Source: Pseudomonas sp. GV085
Lineage (GTDB): Bacteria > Pseudomonadota > Gammaproteobacteria > Pseudomonadales > Pseudomonadaceae
Length of the DNA stretch: 64,000 bases
NCBI RefSeq assembly: GCF_003050925.1
Contig: NZ_QAOV01000006.1
Span: 310,001-374,000 of the forward strand
Direction of reading: 5' to 3'
Shown: positions 27,491-36,377 of the stretch, one piece after another
Numbering within the stretch: position 1 is the stretch's first letter
Layout of the letters: every line of letters starts with the position of its first letter
Made by a program: the position numbers and the translations under genes
The notes under the pieces: generated by a model
Told to the model about the DNA's origin: nothing
The model's input: only the letters and a program-made list of their open reading frames with translations
Database searches by the model: none

Positions 27491-27509
27491 ATTTCGTATA
27501 CGATATTAA
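27491..27509. promoter_or_regulatory. Operator copy 1 upstream of lhpC
   Basis: ATTTCGTATACGATATTAA contains the palindrome TCGTATACGA (27494-27503). The identical 19 bases occur at 33423-33441 and the core ATTTCGTATAC recurs before the GntR gene at 39200. The GTATAC centre is typical of FadR/VanR-type GntR operators. It lies where a promoter is expected, so repression is likely. Confidence 0.8.
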
Positions 27510-27592
27510 AAATGACAATGCTCGGCTAGTGCTTTTTTTGGTTTTCAGGGGTTTTTACTGGCCGTTGGTCTGGGGGTTCAGGGATTGCGTGA

Positions 27593-28621
27593 TCAGGCGC
27601 CGGGCCAAGTGTCGGACAGGCGATAGCCTTGTGGCCACGGATCGCTTGGGTCGAGCAGCAATTGGTGGGTGCCGGTGATCCACGCCCGGCCGGAAATGCA
27701 CGGGTAAATCGCGGCGCGGCCGGCGACTTCGGTCAGCGAATCAATGCGGCAGTGGAACTCGGAACCGATAATCGAACGGCCGACAAAGCGCTCGCCAACC
27801 CGCATCAAGCCTTTGGCCTGCAACACCGCCATGCGCGCCGAGCAACCCGTGCCGGTGGGGGAGCGGTCGATCTTGCCCGGTTGAATCACCACCGCATTGG
27901 CGCCGGTGGCGATGCCGTTCTCATGGACGATGGGCGCGGCGATCTGGCAGAAGGAAATGTGCGACCACTCGGGATTCAGCGGATGCACGAAGCCCAGTTG
28001 TTCGTTGGCCGCTCGAGTGATTTTCAGCCCGACCGCCACCAGATCGGCCGCTTCATCCGGGCGGATGGAGAAACCCAGGCCTTTGGCATCGGCAATCACA
28101 AAACTGTCGCCACCATAAGCGGTGTCGACCTTCAGCGAGCCGATGCCTTCGACTTCAATCCACGCATCCAGTCGATCAGCGAAGGACGGCACGTTTTTCA
28201 CTTCCACCCGTTGCACCTTGCCATCCCGGCAGTCGGCCACGGCTTCGATCAGGCCGCCGGGCGCTTCCAGCACCAGGCGGGTTTGCGGCTCGGTCATGGG
28301 CAGGATGCCGCTGTCGAGCAATACGGTGGCGACGCACAACGAGTTGGAGCCGGACATCGGCGGGGTGTCCGCCGGTTCCATGATGATCCAGGCCATCTGC
28401 GCCCGTGGGTCCTTGGCCGGGACCAACAGGTTGACGTGGCGGAACACGCCGCCGCGGGGTTCGTTGAGGACGAAGTTGCGCAGGGTTTCGTCCCGGGCGA
28501 TCCAGCGCGACTGTTCCCACACGGTGGCGCCGGGCGGCGGGGCGACACCGCCGACGATCACGTCGCCGACTTCGCCTTCGGCGTGGCAGCTGACTACATG
28601 AATGACTTTTGATGAACGCAT
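27593..28621 (-). CDS. lhpH: Proline-racemase-family protein, probable trans-3-hydroxy-L-proline dehydratase
   Basis: Protein of 342 residues in the proline racemase superfamily. The two catalytic positions read Ser90 ([10 protein letters not shown], where racemases have MCGH) and Thr256 (DRSPTGTGC, where epimerases have DRSPCGTG); Cys260 is four residues later. Replacement of the second Cys by Thr is the mark of trans-3-hydroxyproline dehydratases, which feed Pyr2C to the reductase at 22207, but those normally keep the first Cys. The gene ends the ABC transporter/AcnX operon, as PA1255 does in P. aeruginosa. Epimerase activity is not excluded; the symbol is tentative. Confidence 0.8.
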   Translation of the reverse strand: MRSSKVIHVVSCHAEGEVGDVIVGGVAPPPGATVWEQSRWIARDETLRNFVLNEPRGGVFRHVNLLVPAKDPRAQMAWIIMEPADTPPMSGSNSLCVATVLLDSGILPMTEPQTRLVLEAPGGLIEAVADCRDGKVQRVEVKNVPSFADRLDAWIEVEGIGSLKVDTAYGGDSFVIADAKGLGFSIRPDEAADLVAVGLKITRAANEQLGFVHPLNPEWSHISFCQIAAPIVHENGIATGANAVVIQPGKIDRSPTGTGCSARMAVLQAKGLMRVGERFVGRSIIGSEFHCRIDSLTEVAGRAAIYPCISGRAWITGTHQLLLDPSDPWPQGYRLSDTWPGA

Positions 28622-28652
28622 GGTTTGATCCTTGTTTTGTCTGTGCGGGCCT

Positions 28653-28726
28653 CATCGCGAGCAGGCTCGCTCCTACACTCTTCGATATGCACCGCTAACC
28701 CTGTAGGAGTGAGCCTGCTCGCGATT
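28653..28726. repeat. REP doublet between the ABC ATPase and racemase-family genes
   Basis: CATCGCGAGCAGGCTCGCTC from 28653 and GTAGGAGTGAGCCTGCTCGC ending about 28722. The outward order of the two units is reversed relative to most doublets here. It lies within a same-strand operon, between the ATPase stop and the lhpH start. Confidence 0.85.
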
Positions 28727-28736
28727 GGGCCGTTAG

Positions 28737-29459
28737 TTATTTCACCGATTTGAGAAACGCCGCTGTTTCCGCACGCATCGGATTGCCAATCACCTGATCC
28801 GGCGAACCAATCTCATGCACCAGGCCATTGCGGAAGAACGCCACACGGTCGGACACGTCCCGGGCAAAGCGGATTTCGTGGGTCACCAAGACCATGGTCA
28901 TGCCGTCTTCGGCGAGCATGCGCATGGTGTCCAGCACTTCACCGACCAACTGCGGGTCGAGGGCCGAGGTGGCTTCGTCAAACAGCATGTAGTCCGGTGA
29001 CATGGCCAGGGCGCGGGCGATGGCCATGCGTTGTTGCTGTCCACCGGACAGCTTGCCAGGGAAAGTCTTGAGCTTGTCGCCCAGACCGACGTGGGTCAGT
29101 TGCTTCACCGCTAGCTCTTGCGCTTCCGCCTTGCTTTTGCCCAGCACTTTGCGCGGCGCGAGCATGACGTTTTCCAGCACCGTCAGGTGCGGGAAGGCAT
29201 TCCATTGCTGGAACACAATGCCGATTTTCTGCCGCAGGCGATTGAGGTCGGTGGCGCTGTGATGGACCTCGACGCCGTCAACGCGGATGTTGCCTTTCTG
29301 GATCGGTTCCAGGCCGTTGATGCACATCAGCAAGGTCGATTTGCCGGAGCCGGAGCCGCCGATGATCGACACCACTTCGCCCTTGTTCACCGTCAGGTTG
29401 ACGCCCTTGACCACTTCGAGGTTGCCGAAGGATTTATGTACGTTGTCGATCTCAATCAT
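28737..29459 (-). CDS. Polar amino acid ABC transporter ATPase
   Basis: ATPase of 240 residues for a PAAT importer of the HisP/GlnQ type. Walker A GGSGSGKST (34-42), Q-loop VFQQWNAFPH, signature LSGGQQQRMAIARAL, Walker B YMLFDEATSALDPQ, switch His in LVTHEIRFA. The gene overlaps the upstream permease by 8 bases. With two permeases and a periplasmic protein from 32560 it forms a full importer located between 3-hydroxyproline enzymes, so hydroxyproline isomers are the likely cargo. Confidence 0.93.
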   Translation of the reverse strand: MIEIDNVHKSFGNLEVVKGVNLTVNKGEVVSIIGGSGSGKSTLLMCINGLEPIQKGNIRVDGVEVHHSATDLNRLRQKIGIVFQQWNAFPHLTVLENVMLAPRKVLGKSKAEAQELAVKQLTHVGLGDKLKTFPGKLSGGQQQRMAIARALAMSPDYMLFDEATSALDPQLVGEVLDTMRMLAEDGMTMVLVTHEIRFARDVSDRVAFFRNGLVHEIGSPDQVIGNPMRAETAAFLKSVK

Positions 29460-30102
29460 TTTCTTGCCACCTTCTTTCCAGACGAGCGCCCAGGCGTGCG
29501 ACCACCAGGCTCATGACGTAGTAGATAAGGCCCGCGATGCACAGCACCAGCAAGGGTTCCTGGATGCGGGTGACGATGGTTTGCGAGGCGCGCAGCAGTT
29601 CGACGATGCCGATCCACATCACCAGCGCGGTGTCTTTCATTACACCGAGCACCAGGTTCAGCCAGCCGGGGAACGCGACTCGGGTGGCCATGGGCAGGAC
29701 GATCCAGCGCAAGTCCTGCAAGAAGCTCAGCCCCAACGAACGGCTGGCCCGGCGCACGGTAAACGGCACCGCCAGCACGCCGGCACGCACGATCTCGGTG
29801 AAGTACGCCGCCGCGTAAACCCCCAACACAATGCAGCCGACGCTAAAGGCGCTGATGTTCAAACCGATAATGCTTTTGAGCGAGTTGAACAGCACGAACT
29901 GGATCAGCAACGGCACGCTGCGAAACACGTCCAGCACCCAGGCCAACGGCAGGCTGGCCCGTGGCAACAACGCCCGCAGCAGGCCGAACAACAACCCGGC
30001 CAGGGAGCCGAGAATGATCGACCAGAACGTCAGTTGCATCGTGACCCACGCACCGTTGAGCAGGAACATCAGGTCATTGGAGGAAAAATCGGTGGAAAAC
30101 AT
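29452..30102 (-). CDS. Polar amino acid ABC transporter permease 1
   Basis: HisMQ-type permease of 216 residues with about five membrane segments. EAA-loop signature: YFTEIVRAGVLAVPFTVRRASRSLGLSFLQDLRWIVLP. It overlaps the ATPase gene at its 3' end (8 bases) and follows the other permease by 10 bases. PAAT importers often use two different permeases, as here. Confidence 0.92.
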   Translation of the reverse strand: MFSTDFSSNDLMFLLNGAWVTMQLTFWSIILGSLAGLLFGLLRALLPRASLPLAWVLDVFRSVPLLIQFVLFNSLKSIIGLNISAFSVGCIVLGVYAAAYFTEIVRAGVLAVPFTVRRASRSLGLSFLQDLRWIVLPMATRVAFPGWLNLVLGVMKDTALVMWIGIVELLRASQTIVTRIQEPLLVLCIAGLIYYVMSLVVARLGARLERRWQEND

Positions 30103-30112
30103 GGACAGCTCC

Positions 30113-30778
30113 TCAGTAACGGAACAACCGCCAGGCCATCAGCCGGGCTGCCGCGACGATCGCCTTGGCAATCAAGTAATACAGCACCGCTGCGATGGCG
30201 AAATACTCGAAGGTGCGGAAGGTTTTGACGTTGTATTCCTGGGTCACACCGGTCAGGTCATTGTTTAGCCCGACTATCACCCCCAGCGACGTCATCAACA
30301 CCGCCCAGACCATCTGATTGGTCAGCGGGTAGAACACGATCCGCAGCAGTTGCGGGACGATGATCATGCGGTAGGCCTGGAAGGCACTCATGCCGAGGGA
30401 ACGCGCCGCACGCACCTGCGTGTCAGGCACGGCCTTGAGGCCGCCGCGAAAGTTCTCCGCCAGATACCCGGCATTGTTGAAGGTGATCCCGGCCAGCAGG
30501 GCGAACCAGGAACTGACGTGCAGGTTCAGCGAGCCGAGGCCGAAGTAGAGGATGTAGATCTGGAACAGCGACGGGGTGTTGCGGGCAATCGATACCCAAC
30601 CGTTGCTGAACCCGCGCAGTAATGGGTGTTTGGCCTCGCGCATCACCGTCAGGGCCAGGGCGATCAGCACGCCGAAGATCATCGACAGCGCGGCGGTTTC
30701 GAAGGTGACGATGGCACCGGCAAGCATGTCCGGCAGGGCGCGCAGGGCGGAGCGCCATTGGAAGCTGTAGTCAAACAT
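30113..30778 (-). CDS. Polar amino acid ABC transporter permease 2
   Basis: HisMQ-type permease of 221 residues starting MFDYSFQWRSALRALPDM. EAA-loop: YLAENFRGGLKAVPDTQVRAARSLGMSAFQAYRMIIVPQLL. I use the ATG at 30778, which overlaps the last 8 bases of the aconitase-X gene and gives a normal N-terminus; the longer frame to 30871 lies inside that gene. The overlap shows transport and dehydratase are made together. Confidence 0.92.
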   Translation of the reverse strand: MFDYSFQWRSALRALPDMLAGAIVTFETAALSMIFGVLIALALTVMREAKHPLLRGFSNGWVSIARNTPSLFQIYILYFGLGSLNLHVSSWFALLAGITFNNAGYLAENFRGGLKAVPDTQVRAARSLGMSAFQAYRMIIVPQLLRIVFYPLTNQMVWAVLMTSLGVIVGLNNDLTGVTQEYNVKTFRTFEYFAIAAVLYYLIAKAIVAAARLMAWRLFRY

Positions 30779-32558
30779 GTGCAGGGCTCTCCGGTAGGGC
30801 AACAGGTTGTAACCAGGCCGGCAAACGTCCGCTGGCCGTTGCGGTGCAGGCCGCGTCGACGCATTCGGCAAGGCTGGCGAAGTGCACCTTGCGGCCGACC
30901 AGGCCCGGTGCGTAGTGGGCGTATTTGCCCGAGTTGGTCATCAGGGTTTCAGCCGTCAGGGGGATTACCGGTTCGCCGAGCATGCACCAACAGGTGTCGG
31001 TGACCAGGGTCGCGCCAAACGCTTGGATCACGGCGATGTGCCCGGCCTCGCGGGCCTGCTCCAACACGGCACGGCCGCAGGTGATGGCAAGCACCACATC
31101 CGGGTGTCTTTGTCGTCCCCGGCACAGTCGCGCCAGGTGAGCGAACTCGCTGAGGGAAAAGTGCGGGTTACCCAGCGACACCACATCCACCCGGTTATCG
31201 CGAGCACTGTTGAGTTCGCGCCAACTCGACAGCAGGTCCTCCAGGCGGATTTTTTCCACGGCAATGCAAGTGTCCGCATCCAGCACCTGCGCCGGGTCAA
31301 TGGCCTCCGGGGTGACCCCGGCGATGTGGAACAGTGGCGCCGCAGAGGTGGTGGCGAAGGCCGCGCCAAAGGCTTTGAGGTCGTCCAGGCTCGGCTTGCG
31401 TTTTTCCAGTCCCAGCACCAGCGGCACGCGACTGCCGGCCAGGGCACCAATGTGGTAACCCAGCAGCGGGTAGAAGGCATCGTCCAGTTCACCGAGGGCA
31501 GGCAATTCGATCTGCAGCCGGGCCTTGCGTTGCGCGTCCAGGTGGCAGCCGATCAGCGGGGCGCGACCGGTGAGGGCGATGCAGATGTCCAGGTAATCCG
31601 GGTATTTCAGGGTGCGTGCACCGAGCACGCTGTTGGCGTAGACCACTGCGTTGGATTCCGCCCAGACGATTTGCTCGCCAGCCTTCGGTGCAGTGTCGAG
31701 CAGGTACGGCGCGCAGGTGAAGCTGAGCTGTGCGCCCATCGCCATATAGGCATCGCCCAAGGCACTGGCCGGTTCACCCAGTGCCGGGTCGATACCCAGT
31801 TCGCGCCATCGGCGCTGGTCGACGGAAATTGAATTGAGGGTGGTGGGCACTCGCACTTTTGCTCCCCATTGCACCAGTTGCCGAGCAAAGCGCAGGCTCG
31901 CAGGTCCCGTGTAAATGCAGCCGTCGATGTGTGCTTGAGTGACATCCACCAAGTGGTCGGCACCCTGCAGTTCGGCCATACGCAGGACGATCTGCATAGC
32001 CATTTGCGCGGCCTTGCCATGCCGGCCATCGAGCAGCGCCCGATCGTGCTCGGTGAGCCTGATCGAGGCGGTGCTGTCAGTGTCTGGTAATGGGCTGTCG
32101 AGCGCCTGCCAGGCGTCGCCCGGCAGGTGATCGAACAGGCTCAGCGTTGTATTTTCGACCCGGGCGAAGGCCTGGCCGCGCAAGGCGGCGAAGGCCTCCG
32201 GACCGATGCACAGCACCGGCAGGGAACGGGCAAAAATGGTCTGCGCCACCAGCACGCCCAAGGTCAGGATCTCGTCGGCTTCGGCCAGCACCAATGCCGC
32301 CGGTGCATGGCCGTTGCTGATCAGTTCCATCAACACACTGCTGCCGGTGCACGAGCCGCGACCACTGGGAATCGCCAGCACGCGGCCGGCCAGGTGTTGG
32401 CCGCTGAGCGGGTGATGGCGGTCGATGACTTCACCCGTGCAGGGATCGACTCCGCCCCAGAAACTCAAGCCGACATCGGCGAACAGCAGGGCGCCTTGCG
32501 CGGCACCCGCCACCAGGCTGCGCCCGGTCAGAGAAATTGGCCCAGGCATGCCGGACAT
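30771..32558 (-). CDS. Aconitase-X family protein, probable cis-3-hydroxy-L-proline dehydratase
   Basis: Single-chain AcnX (formerly DUF521/DUF126) of 595 residues. The small swivel domain is N-terminal (about 1-135: GGVDPCTGEVIDRHHPLSGQHLAGRVLAIPSGRGSCTGS); the large catalytic domain follows (about 160-590: VDVTQAHIDGCIYTG, ESNAVVYANSVLGARTLKYPDYLDICIALTGRAPLIGCHL, TDTCWCMLGEPVI, NSGKYAHYAP). AcnX enzymes of bacteria dehydrate cis-3-hydroxy-L-proline to Pyr2C. Its place inside the hydroxyproline ABC operon (as PA1259) and the Pyr2C reductase gene at 22207 support this. It starts 2 bases after the binding-protein stop. Confidence 0.88.
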   Translation of the reverse strand: MSGMPGPISLTGRSLVAGAAQGALLFADVGLSFWGGVDPCTGEVIDRHHPLSGQHLAGRVLAIPSGRGSCTGSSVLMELISNGHAPAALVLAEADEILTLGVLVAQTIFARSLPVLCIGPEAFAALRGQAFARVENTTLSLFDHLPGDAWQALDSPLPDTDSTASIRLTEHDRALLDGRHGKAAQMAMQIVLRMAELQGADHLVDVTQAHIDGCIYTGPASLRFARQLVQWGAKVRVPTTLNSISVDQRRWRELGIDPALGEPASALGDAYMAMGAQLSFTCAPYLLDTAPKAGEQIVWAESNAVVYANSVLGARTLKYPDYLDICIALTGRAPLIGCHLDAQRKARLQIELPALGELDDAFYPLLGYHIGALAGSRVPLVLGLEKRKPSLDDLKAFGAAFATTSAAPLFHIAGVTPEAIDPAQVLDADTCIAVEKIRLEDLLSSWRELNSARDNRVDVVSLGNPHFSLSEFAHLARLCRGRQRHPDVVLAITCGRAVLEQAREAGHIAVIQAFGATLVTDTCWCMLGEPVIPLTAETLMTNSGKYAHYAPGLVGRKVHFASLAECVDAACTATASGRLPAWLQPVALPESPAHV

Positions 32559-32559
32559 A

Positions 32560-33378
32560 TCAGTAGTAGACCTGAGGCACGGTCAGGTTGGTCGGCGGGA
32601 TCTCGGTGCCGACCCATTTAACGAACAGCTCCTTGTAGCGACCGGTGCGTACCTGTTGGTTGACGAACAGGTTGAGGTAGTTGAGCAGTCCGAACTCGCT
32701 GCGCTTGGCACCCAGGGACACGTAGTCGATGACGTACGGGGCGTTACCGGCGACTTTCAGGTTTTTGTATTTGCCCGACTTGAGGGTGGCGGCGGCCACG
32801 GTGTTGGTGACCACGGTGGCATCGATGTGGCCTTGGGCGACGGCTAGCAGGGTATCGCTCTGCGACTGGTAGGCCCGGAAACTGCCCGCGCCCCAGTTCT
32901 TCACGTCTTTCTCCAGGGCGATGGCCTCATAGGTGCCGCTGGTGTTGCCCACCGCTTTGCCCTTGAGGTCGTCGAAGCCGTTGATTCCGGTGTCGTCGCG
33001 GGTCAGCACCACCATCTGGAAGGCAAAGTAGGGCACGGTGAGGCCAACGGTCTTGGCGCGTTCGAGGGTGTCGGAGGTGGACGCGACGATCACGTCAGCC
33101 CGCCCGGAGACCAGTGCCGGAATACGATCCGGGAACGGCGTTTCCACCACTTCGGCCTCGACCCCTAGGATCTTCGCCAGGTCGCGGCAATAGTCCACAT
33201 CGAAGCCGGCCGGCGAGTTGCTGGCATCGCGAAAGCCCATGGGCGGGAAGTCCAGGGTCACGGCGCAGCGCAGCTTGCCCGAACCTATGATGTCGTCAAG
33301 CTTGTCGGCCTGGGCAGTGGCGATGAAGGAGGTACTGAGGACAGCGCTGAGGGCTACGGCAAATGCGGGGTTTTTCAT
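32560..33378 (-). CDS. Amino acid ABC transporter, periplasmic binding protein
   Basis: Family 3 solute-binding protein of 272 residues. Signal peptide MKNPAFAVALSAVLSTSFIA ends near AQA-DK, then KLRCAVTLDFPPMGFRDASNSPAGFDVDYCRDLAKILGVEAEVV, the classical N-lobe of polar amino acid receptors. The ATG at 33378 has GAGG just upstream; the longer frame runs into promoter DNA. It is the first gene of the operon to 27593 and carries the GTATAC operator about 45 bases upstream. Likely ligand: hydroxyproline isomers (inferred). Confidence 0.92.
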   Translation of the reverse strand: MKNPAFAVALSAVLSTSFIATAQADKLDDIIGSGKLRCAVTLDFPPMGFRDASNSPAGFDVDYCRDLAKILGVEAEVVETPFPDRIPALVSGRADVIVASTSDTLERAKTVGLTVPYFAFQMVVLTRDDTGINGFDDLKGKAVGNTSGTYEAIALEKDVKNWGAGSFRAYQSQSDTLLAVAQGHIDATVVTNTVAAATLKSGKYKNLKVAGNAPYVIDYVSLGAKRSEFGLLNYLNLFVNQQVRTGRYKELFVKWVGTEIPPTNLTVPQVYY

Positions 33379-33422
33379 AGAGGCCTCGTTGATGTGAAGT
33401 GCTGTTGGATATCGTATTGAGG

Positions 33423-33441
33423 ATTTCGTATACGATATTAA
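33423..33441. promoter_or_regulatory. Operator copy 2 upstream of the ABC/AcnX operon
   Basis: ATTTCGTATACGATATTAA, identical over 19 bases to 27491-27509. A partial second copy, ATATCGTAT, lies just downstream toward the gene at about 33409-33417. Probable binding site of the GntR-family regulator encoded at 38529. Confidence 0.8.
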
Positions 33442-33660
33442 CAATAGCAATCAACGTGCCTATTTCCAGTCCGAGGGGTGAATTAGTTGTCAGGCCTTGG
33501 CGTAGAGGTTTTGTAGCGGAGCAACCGGAGGTACGGTGACGCCAAGGTATCGGGGGCAGGTGTTACATATGGGAGCAATGGTTGCGCAGGCGCCCCTTTA
33601 AGGAACACTGGTCAATGCTGTGTGCGGCCTTGAACCAACGATGTCAGAACGATCACTGAA

Positions 33661-33693
33661 GATCAAAAGATCGCAGGTTTCGCCAGCTCCTAC
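33661..33693. repeat. Single degenerate repeat of the GATCGCAG...AGCTCCTAC class
   Basis: GATCAAAAGATCGCAGGTTT then CGCCAGCTCCTAC. It is a lone, diverged arm of the repeat seen as a pair at 1931-2005. The stretch 33442-33660 before it holds no gene that I recognise. Confidence 0.6.
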
Positions 33694-33799
33694 ACCGACC
33701 GCGTACAGCTGCTATTAACGGACATACGCCAATTCCTGCGGAAGAAACACGACGATGATCGCGATCAGGCCGGCCGGTAGGCCGCCTCGGGTGCTGTTG

Positions 33800-34055
33800 C
33801 GGTGTACGCCCCCTCGAGAGGCCGAGAGGAGGTTCTGCGTAGTGGGCAACCCGGCATGGATGCCGGGTTAGCCGCCCCCGGCCATGGATGGCCGATGGCG
33901 GCGGGCCCACGGAGCAGGACCGGAGCGAGGGCATGCCGAGCCTAAGCGAGGCACCGAACGTCAGGGGCAAAAGCCCTTGGTTACTTGGGGCTCTTCCAAG
34001 TGACCCGCTGTAAAAGCGGAACCGTAAGTGGCCGTTACCGCAGCAACGGATATGC
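33800..34055. repeat. Structured Pseudomonas intergenic element of about 250 bases
   Basis: A GC-rich block between the ABC operon promoter and lhpR. It has a perfect 10-bp stem AACCCGGCAT/ATGCCGGGTT (33847-33868), GGCCATGGATGGCC nearby, AAAAGCCCTTGG, a segment AAGTGACCCGCTGTAA, and the end CCGTTACCGCAGCAACGGAT. I recall the same phrases recurring between genes in many Pseudomonas genomes, often mis-called as small hypothetical ORFs. Here no reading frame is convincing. It may be a non-autonomous element or an RNA; function unknown. Confidence 0.6.
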
Positions 34056-34063
34056 CCCCAAAC

Positions 34064-34888
34064 CTAACGCTGATTATCGCGATACTGACTCGGCGACAAA
34101 CTGGTCAGCGCCCGAAACTGCCGGCTGAAGGCGCTGTGGTCAGTGTAACCACAGCGCAAGGCAATCTCGGTGATCGGCAACTCGGTGTGCAGTAACAACC
34201 GCGAACCTTCTTCCAGGCGCGCCTTGTGAATCATTTGCCGTGGGGTGAGCTGGAACACCCGTTTGCAGTGCCGCTCCAATTGCGCCACGGAATAGCCAGC
34301 GATGGTGGTCAGTTCGGCGAGGCTGATGGAGCGGGCGAAGTGGCGGCGGATATGGGCATCCACGGCGGCAAGTTTCTGGAACGCCGGATGGTTCGACTGC
34401 GGCGATTGCAGGTCGCGGGAGATACCGGCCAGGCCCACGATTCGACCCTGGTCATCCTTCAAGGCGAGTTTGTGGGTCAGGCACCAGACCGGCTGATTGC
34501 CATAATACAAATGCAGCTCCAGCTGATCGGCCAGTTCGCGACCGCTGGACAGCACTCGCCGATCCTGCTCGGTGTACAGCGGACCGAAGCGTTCCGGGAA
34601 GACCATTTCGGCGGTGCGCCCCAGCAGCTCGTCCCTGTGTCTGAAACCACAACGCCGGGCCAGGGTCTGGTTGACGAAGGCGTAGCGGGCCTCGCAGTCC
34701 TTGATGAAAAACACCACGTCCGACAGGGTATCGAGCAACGGCGCGATGGGCTGAAGGCTGTTCAGCAGCGTCGGCAGATCGCAAGGTTCAAAGGTGGTGA
34801 GCGAGGGATACATGGCGCCGGGGGACTGAGGGTGACCCCCGGGATCATAGAGACTCGGCAGCGTGGCCGAAACCCCTGGCGTGGTCAT
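34064..34888 (-). CDS. lhpR: AraC-family regulator with PAS sensor (LhpR-like)
   Basis: Regulator of 274 residues. A PAS domain (about 40-150: IAPLLDTLSDVVFFIKDCEARYAFVNQTLARRCGF... GRTAEMVFPERFG) is followed by the AraC DNA-binding region (about 175-272: SLAELTTIAGYSVAQLERHCKRVFQLTPRQMIHK; PITEIALRCGYTDHSAFSRQFRALTSLSPSQYR). LhpR activates the hydroxyproline genes in P. aeruginosa in response to hydroxyproline. The ATG at 34888 overlaps the lhpE stop (TGATG), so it ends the lhpABFE operon; a second Met at 34813 is possible. No strong SD is seen for either. Confidence 0.85.
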   Translation of the reverse strand: MTTPGVSATLPSLYDPGGHPQSPGAMYPSLTTFEPCDLPTLLNSLQPIAPLLDTLSDVVFFIKDCEARYAFVNQTLARRCGFRHRDELLGRTAEMVFPERFGPLYTEQDRRVLSSGRELADQLELHLYYGNQPVWCLTHKLALKDDQGRIVGLAGISRDLQSPQSNHPAFQKLAAVDAHIRRHFARSISLAELTTIAGYSVAQLERHCKRVFQLTPRQMIHKARLEEGSRLLLHTELPITEIALRCGYTDHSAFSRQFRALTSLSPSQYRDNQR

Positions 34889-36144
34889 CACGCTGGCGGG
34901 GTATCGTCCAGGGACATCAAGGTTTCGATCCGCGCCGGGCTGAAGGGGGGGCGCGGTGCTGAGGGCTGCCAACCAAACAAATGCTGCACTGCGCCGCCAC
35001 ACACCCGGCCCTGGCAGGCGCCCATGCCGCAGCGACTGGCGAGTTTGGCTTCGCGCCAGTCAGAGTGACCGGTCAATGCCGCGTAGGGCACGTCTTCGCA
35101 GCGGCAAACGAGGGTGTCGGGTTGGGCCAGGGACTTGAGTCGCGGGTCAAGGGCGAACGCGCTGTTCAGCGCCTTGGCGAAACCCTGCCAGCGCGCCCGG
35201 CGCGGCCACAATTGCCTGGCGGCTTGCAGATTGCCGACCGCAGCGTGGCCGGCAATCGCACCTTCCACCAAGGCCAGCTCACTGCCGCCGAACCCTGTGC
35301 ATTCGCCCGCCGCATAATGATCGGCGCGGTTGCTGGCCTGCCAGGCATCCACCGCGATGGCTTGATCTTCGATGGCGCAACCCAGTGCCTGACCCAACTG
35401 GATATTCGCAATCAACCCGAAACCACAGGCCAGCCGGTCACATTCCAACTCAACGATGTTGCCCTGTTGTTGCAGGCGCACGCCTTCCACTCGGTCGGTG
35501 CCAAGCGCCGCCAATACGTGGGTGGCGGTGCGGTAGTGGTGGTCGAACAGGCTGAACGATTGCAGCCATTTGCCGGGCCAGCGCGGCAGTTGCGCGGCGA
35601 AACCGGCGACGGCGCTGCGGCTGGCTTGTTCGGCGATGCGTTGCACTTGCGCGCCATGCTGTTTGGCGGTGGCGGCACTGGCCAGTAACAGCGGGCCGCT
35701 GCCGGCGATCACCACGCGCTCGTTCTGCACCGGCAAACCGGCCTTGATCAGTGCCTGCAAACCACCGGCACCGGTGACACCCGGCAGGGTCCAGCCGGGG
35801 AAGGGCAGCAGCAATTCACGGGCGCCGGTGCACAGAATCAGTTTGTCGTAGCTGATCAACCAGCCATGGTCGTCATCTTCCACCAGCAGTTGTTTCGCGC
35901 CGGGGGCGGCGATCACCCGAGTACCGGCGTGATGGCGGATGTTGTCGCACGACGCCAGACGCTCGCGCAGGCGCCGGGCCGGACCTGGCACGTTGGCTTG
36001 AGGTCCGTCGCGCCAGATTTGCCCGCCCGGCAGCGGGTTGTCGTCGAGCATGACAATGCGGGCGCCGCTGGGGGCGGCGGCAAGGGCGGCGCTCATCCCG
36101 GCAGGGCCCGCGCCAATGATCAACAGATCAGCATATTCATTCAT
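34888..36144 (-). CDS. lhpE: D-hydroxyproline dehydrogenase, FAD/NAD-binding subunit (HcnB-like)
   Basis: Flavoprotein subunit of 418 residues of the heteromeric D-hydroxyproline dehydrogenase. N-terminal dinucleotide fold LLIIGAGPAGMSAALAA (7-23), second fold VVIAGSGPLLLASAATA (about 145-161), and GECTGFGGSELALVEGAIAGHAA near the flavin. A C-terminal BFD-like [2Fe-2S] region has Cys in LVCRCEDVP and CGMGACQGRVCGG. It is like HcnB/OoxA subunits. It overlaps lhpF by 4 bases (ATGA) and lhpR by 1. The complex oxidises cis-4-hydroxy-D-proline to Pyr4H2C. Confidence 0.9.
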   Translation of the reverse strand: MNEYADLLIIGAGPAGMSAALAAAPSGARIVMLDDNPLPGGQIWRDGPQANVPGPARRLRERLASCDNIRHHAGTRVIAAPGAKQLLVEDDDHGWLISYDKLILCTGARELLLPFPGWTLPGVTGAGGLQALIKAGLPVQNERVVIAGSGPLLLASAATAKQHGAQVQRIAEQASRSAVAGFAAQLPRWPGKWLQSFSLFDHHYRTATHVLAALGTDRVEGVRLQQQGNIVELECDRLACGFGLIANIQLGQALGCAIEDQAIAVDAWQASNRADHYAAGECTGFGGSELALVEGAIAGHAAVGNLQAARQLWPRRARWQGFAKALNSAFALDPRLKSLAQPDTLVCRCEDVPYAALTGHSDWREAKLASRCGMGACQGRVCGGAVQHLFGWQPSAPRPPFSPARIETLMSLDDTPPA

Positions 36145-36377
36145 GGGCGGGTCTCCACCTGCATGCCGTTACGGCACAGGGTCTGGCAAGCCAGGCGACG
36201 CCGGCCATCGATGGTCACCCGGCATTCCTGACAAATGCCCATGCCGCACAGCGGCGCACGGCGCTGACCGCTGACCGAGGTGCGCGCGCAGCCGTCACTG
36301 GCCAACGCCAGGGCCGCGGCGACGCTGGTGCCTTCGGCGACTTTCAGGGCGTGGCCGTCCAGCAACAATTCAGGCAT
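36141..36377 (-). CDS. lhpF: D-hydroxyproline dehydrogenase, small [2Fe-2S] subunit (HcnA-like)
   Basis: Ferredoxin-like subunit of 78 residues. Cluster cysteines: CGMGICQEC and, after a spacer, LACQTLC, in the order of Fer2_4 domains of HcnA and sarcosine-oxidase-type complexes. It overlaps lhpB by 8 bases and lhpE by 4, as expected for a stoichiometric complex. It carries electrons between the two flavoprotein subunits. Confidence 0.9.
   Translation of the reverse strand: MPELLLDGHALKVAEGTSVAAALALASDGCARTSVSGQRRAPLCGMGICQECRVTIDGRRRLACQTLCRNGMQVETRP

Noticed and set aside
33653..33970. 105-codon minus-strand ORF
   Set aside because: Runs across a repeat unit and the structured intergenic element; Pro/Arg-rich translation without homology that I recognise.
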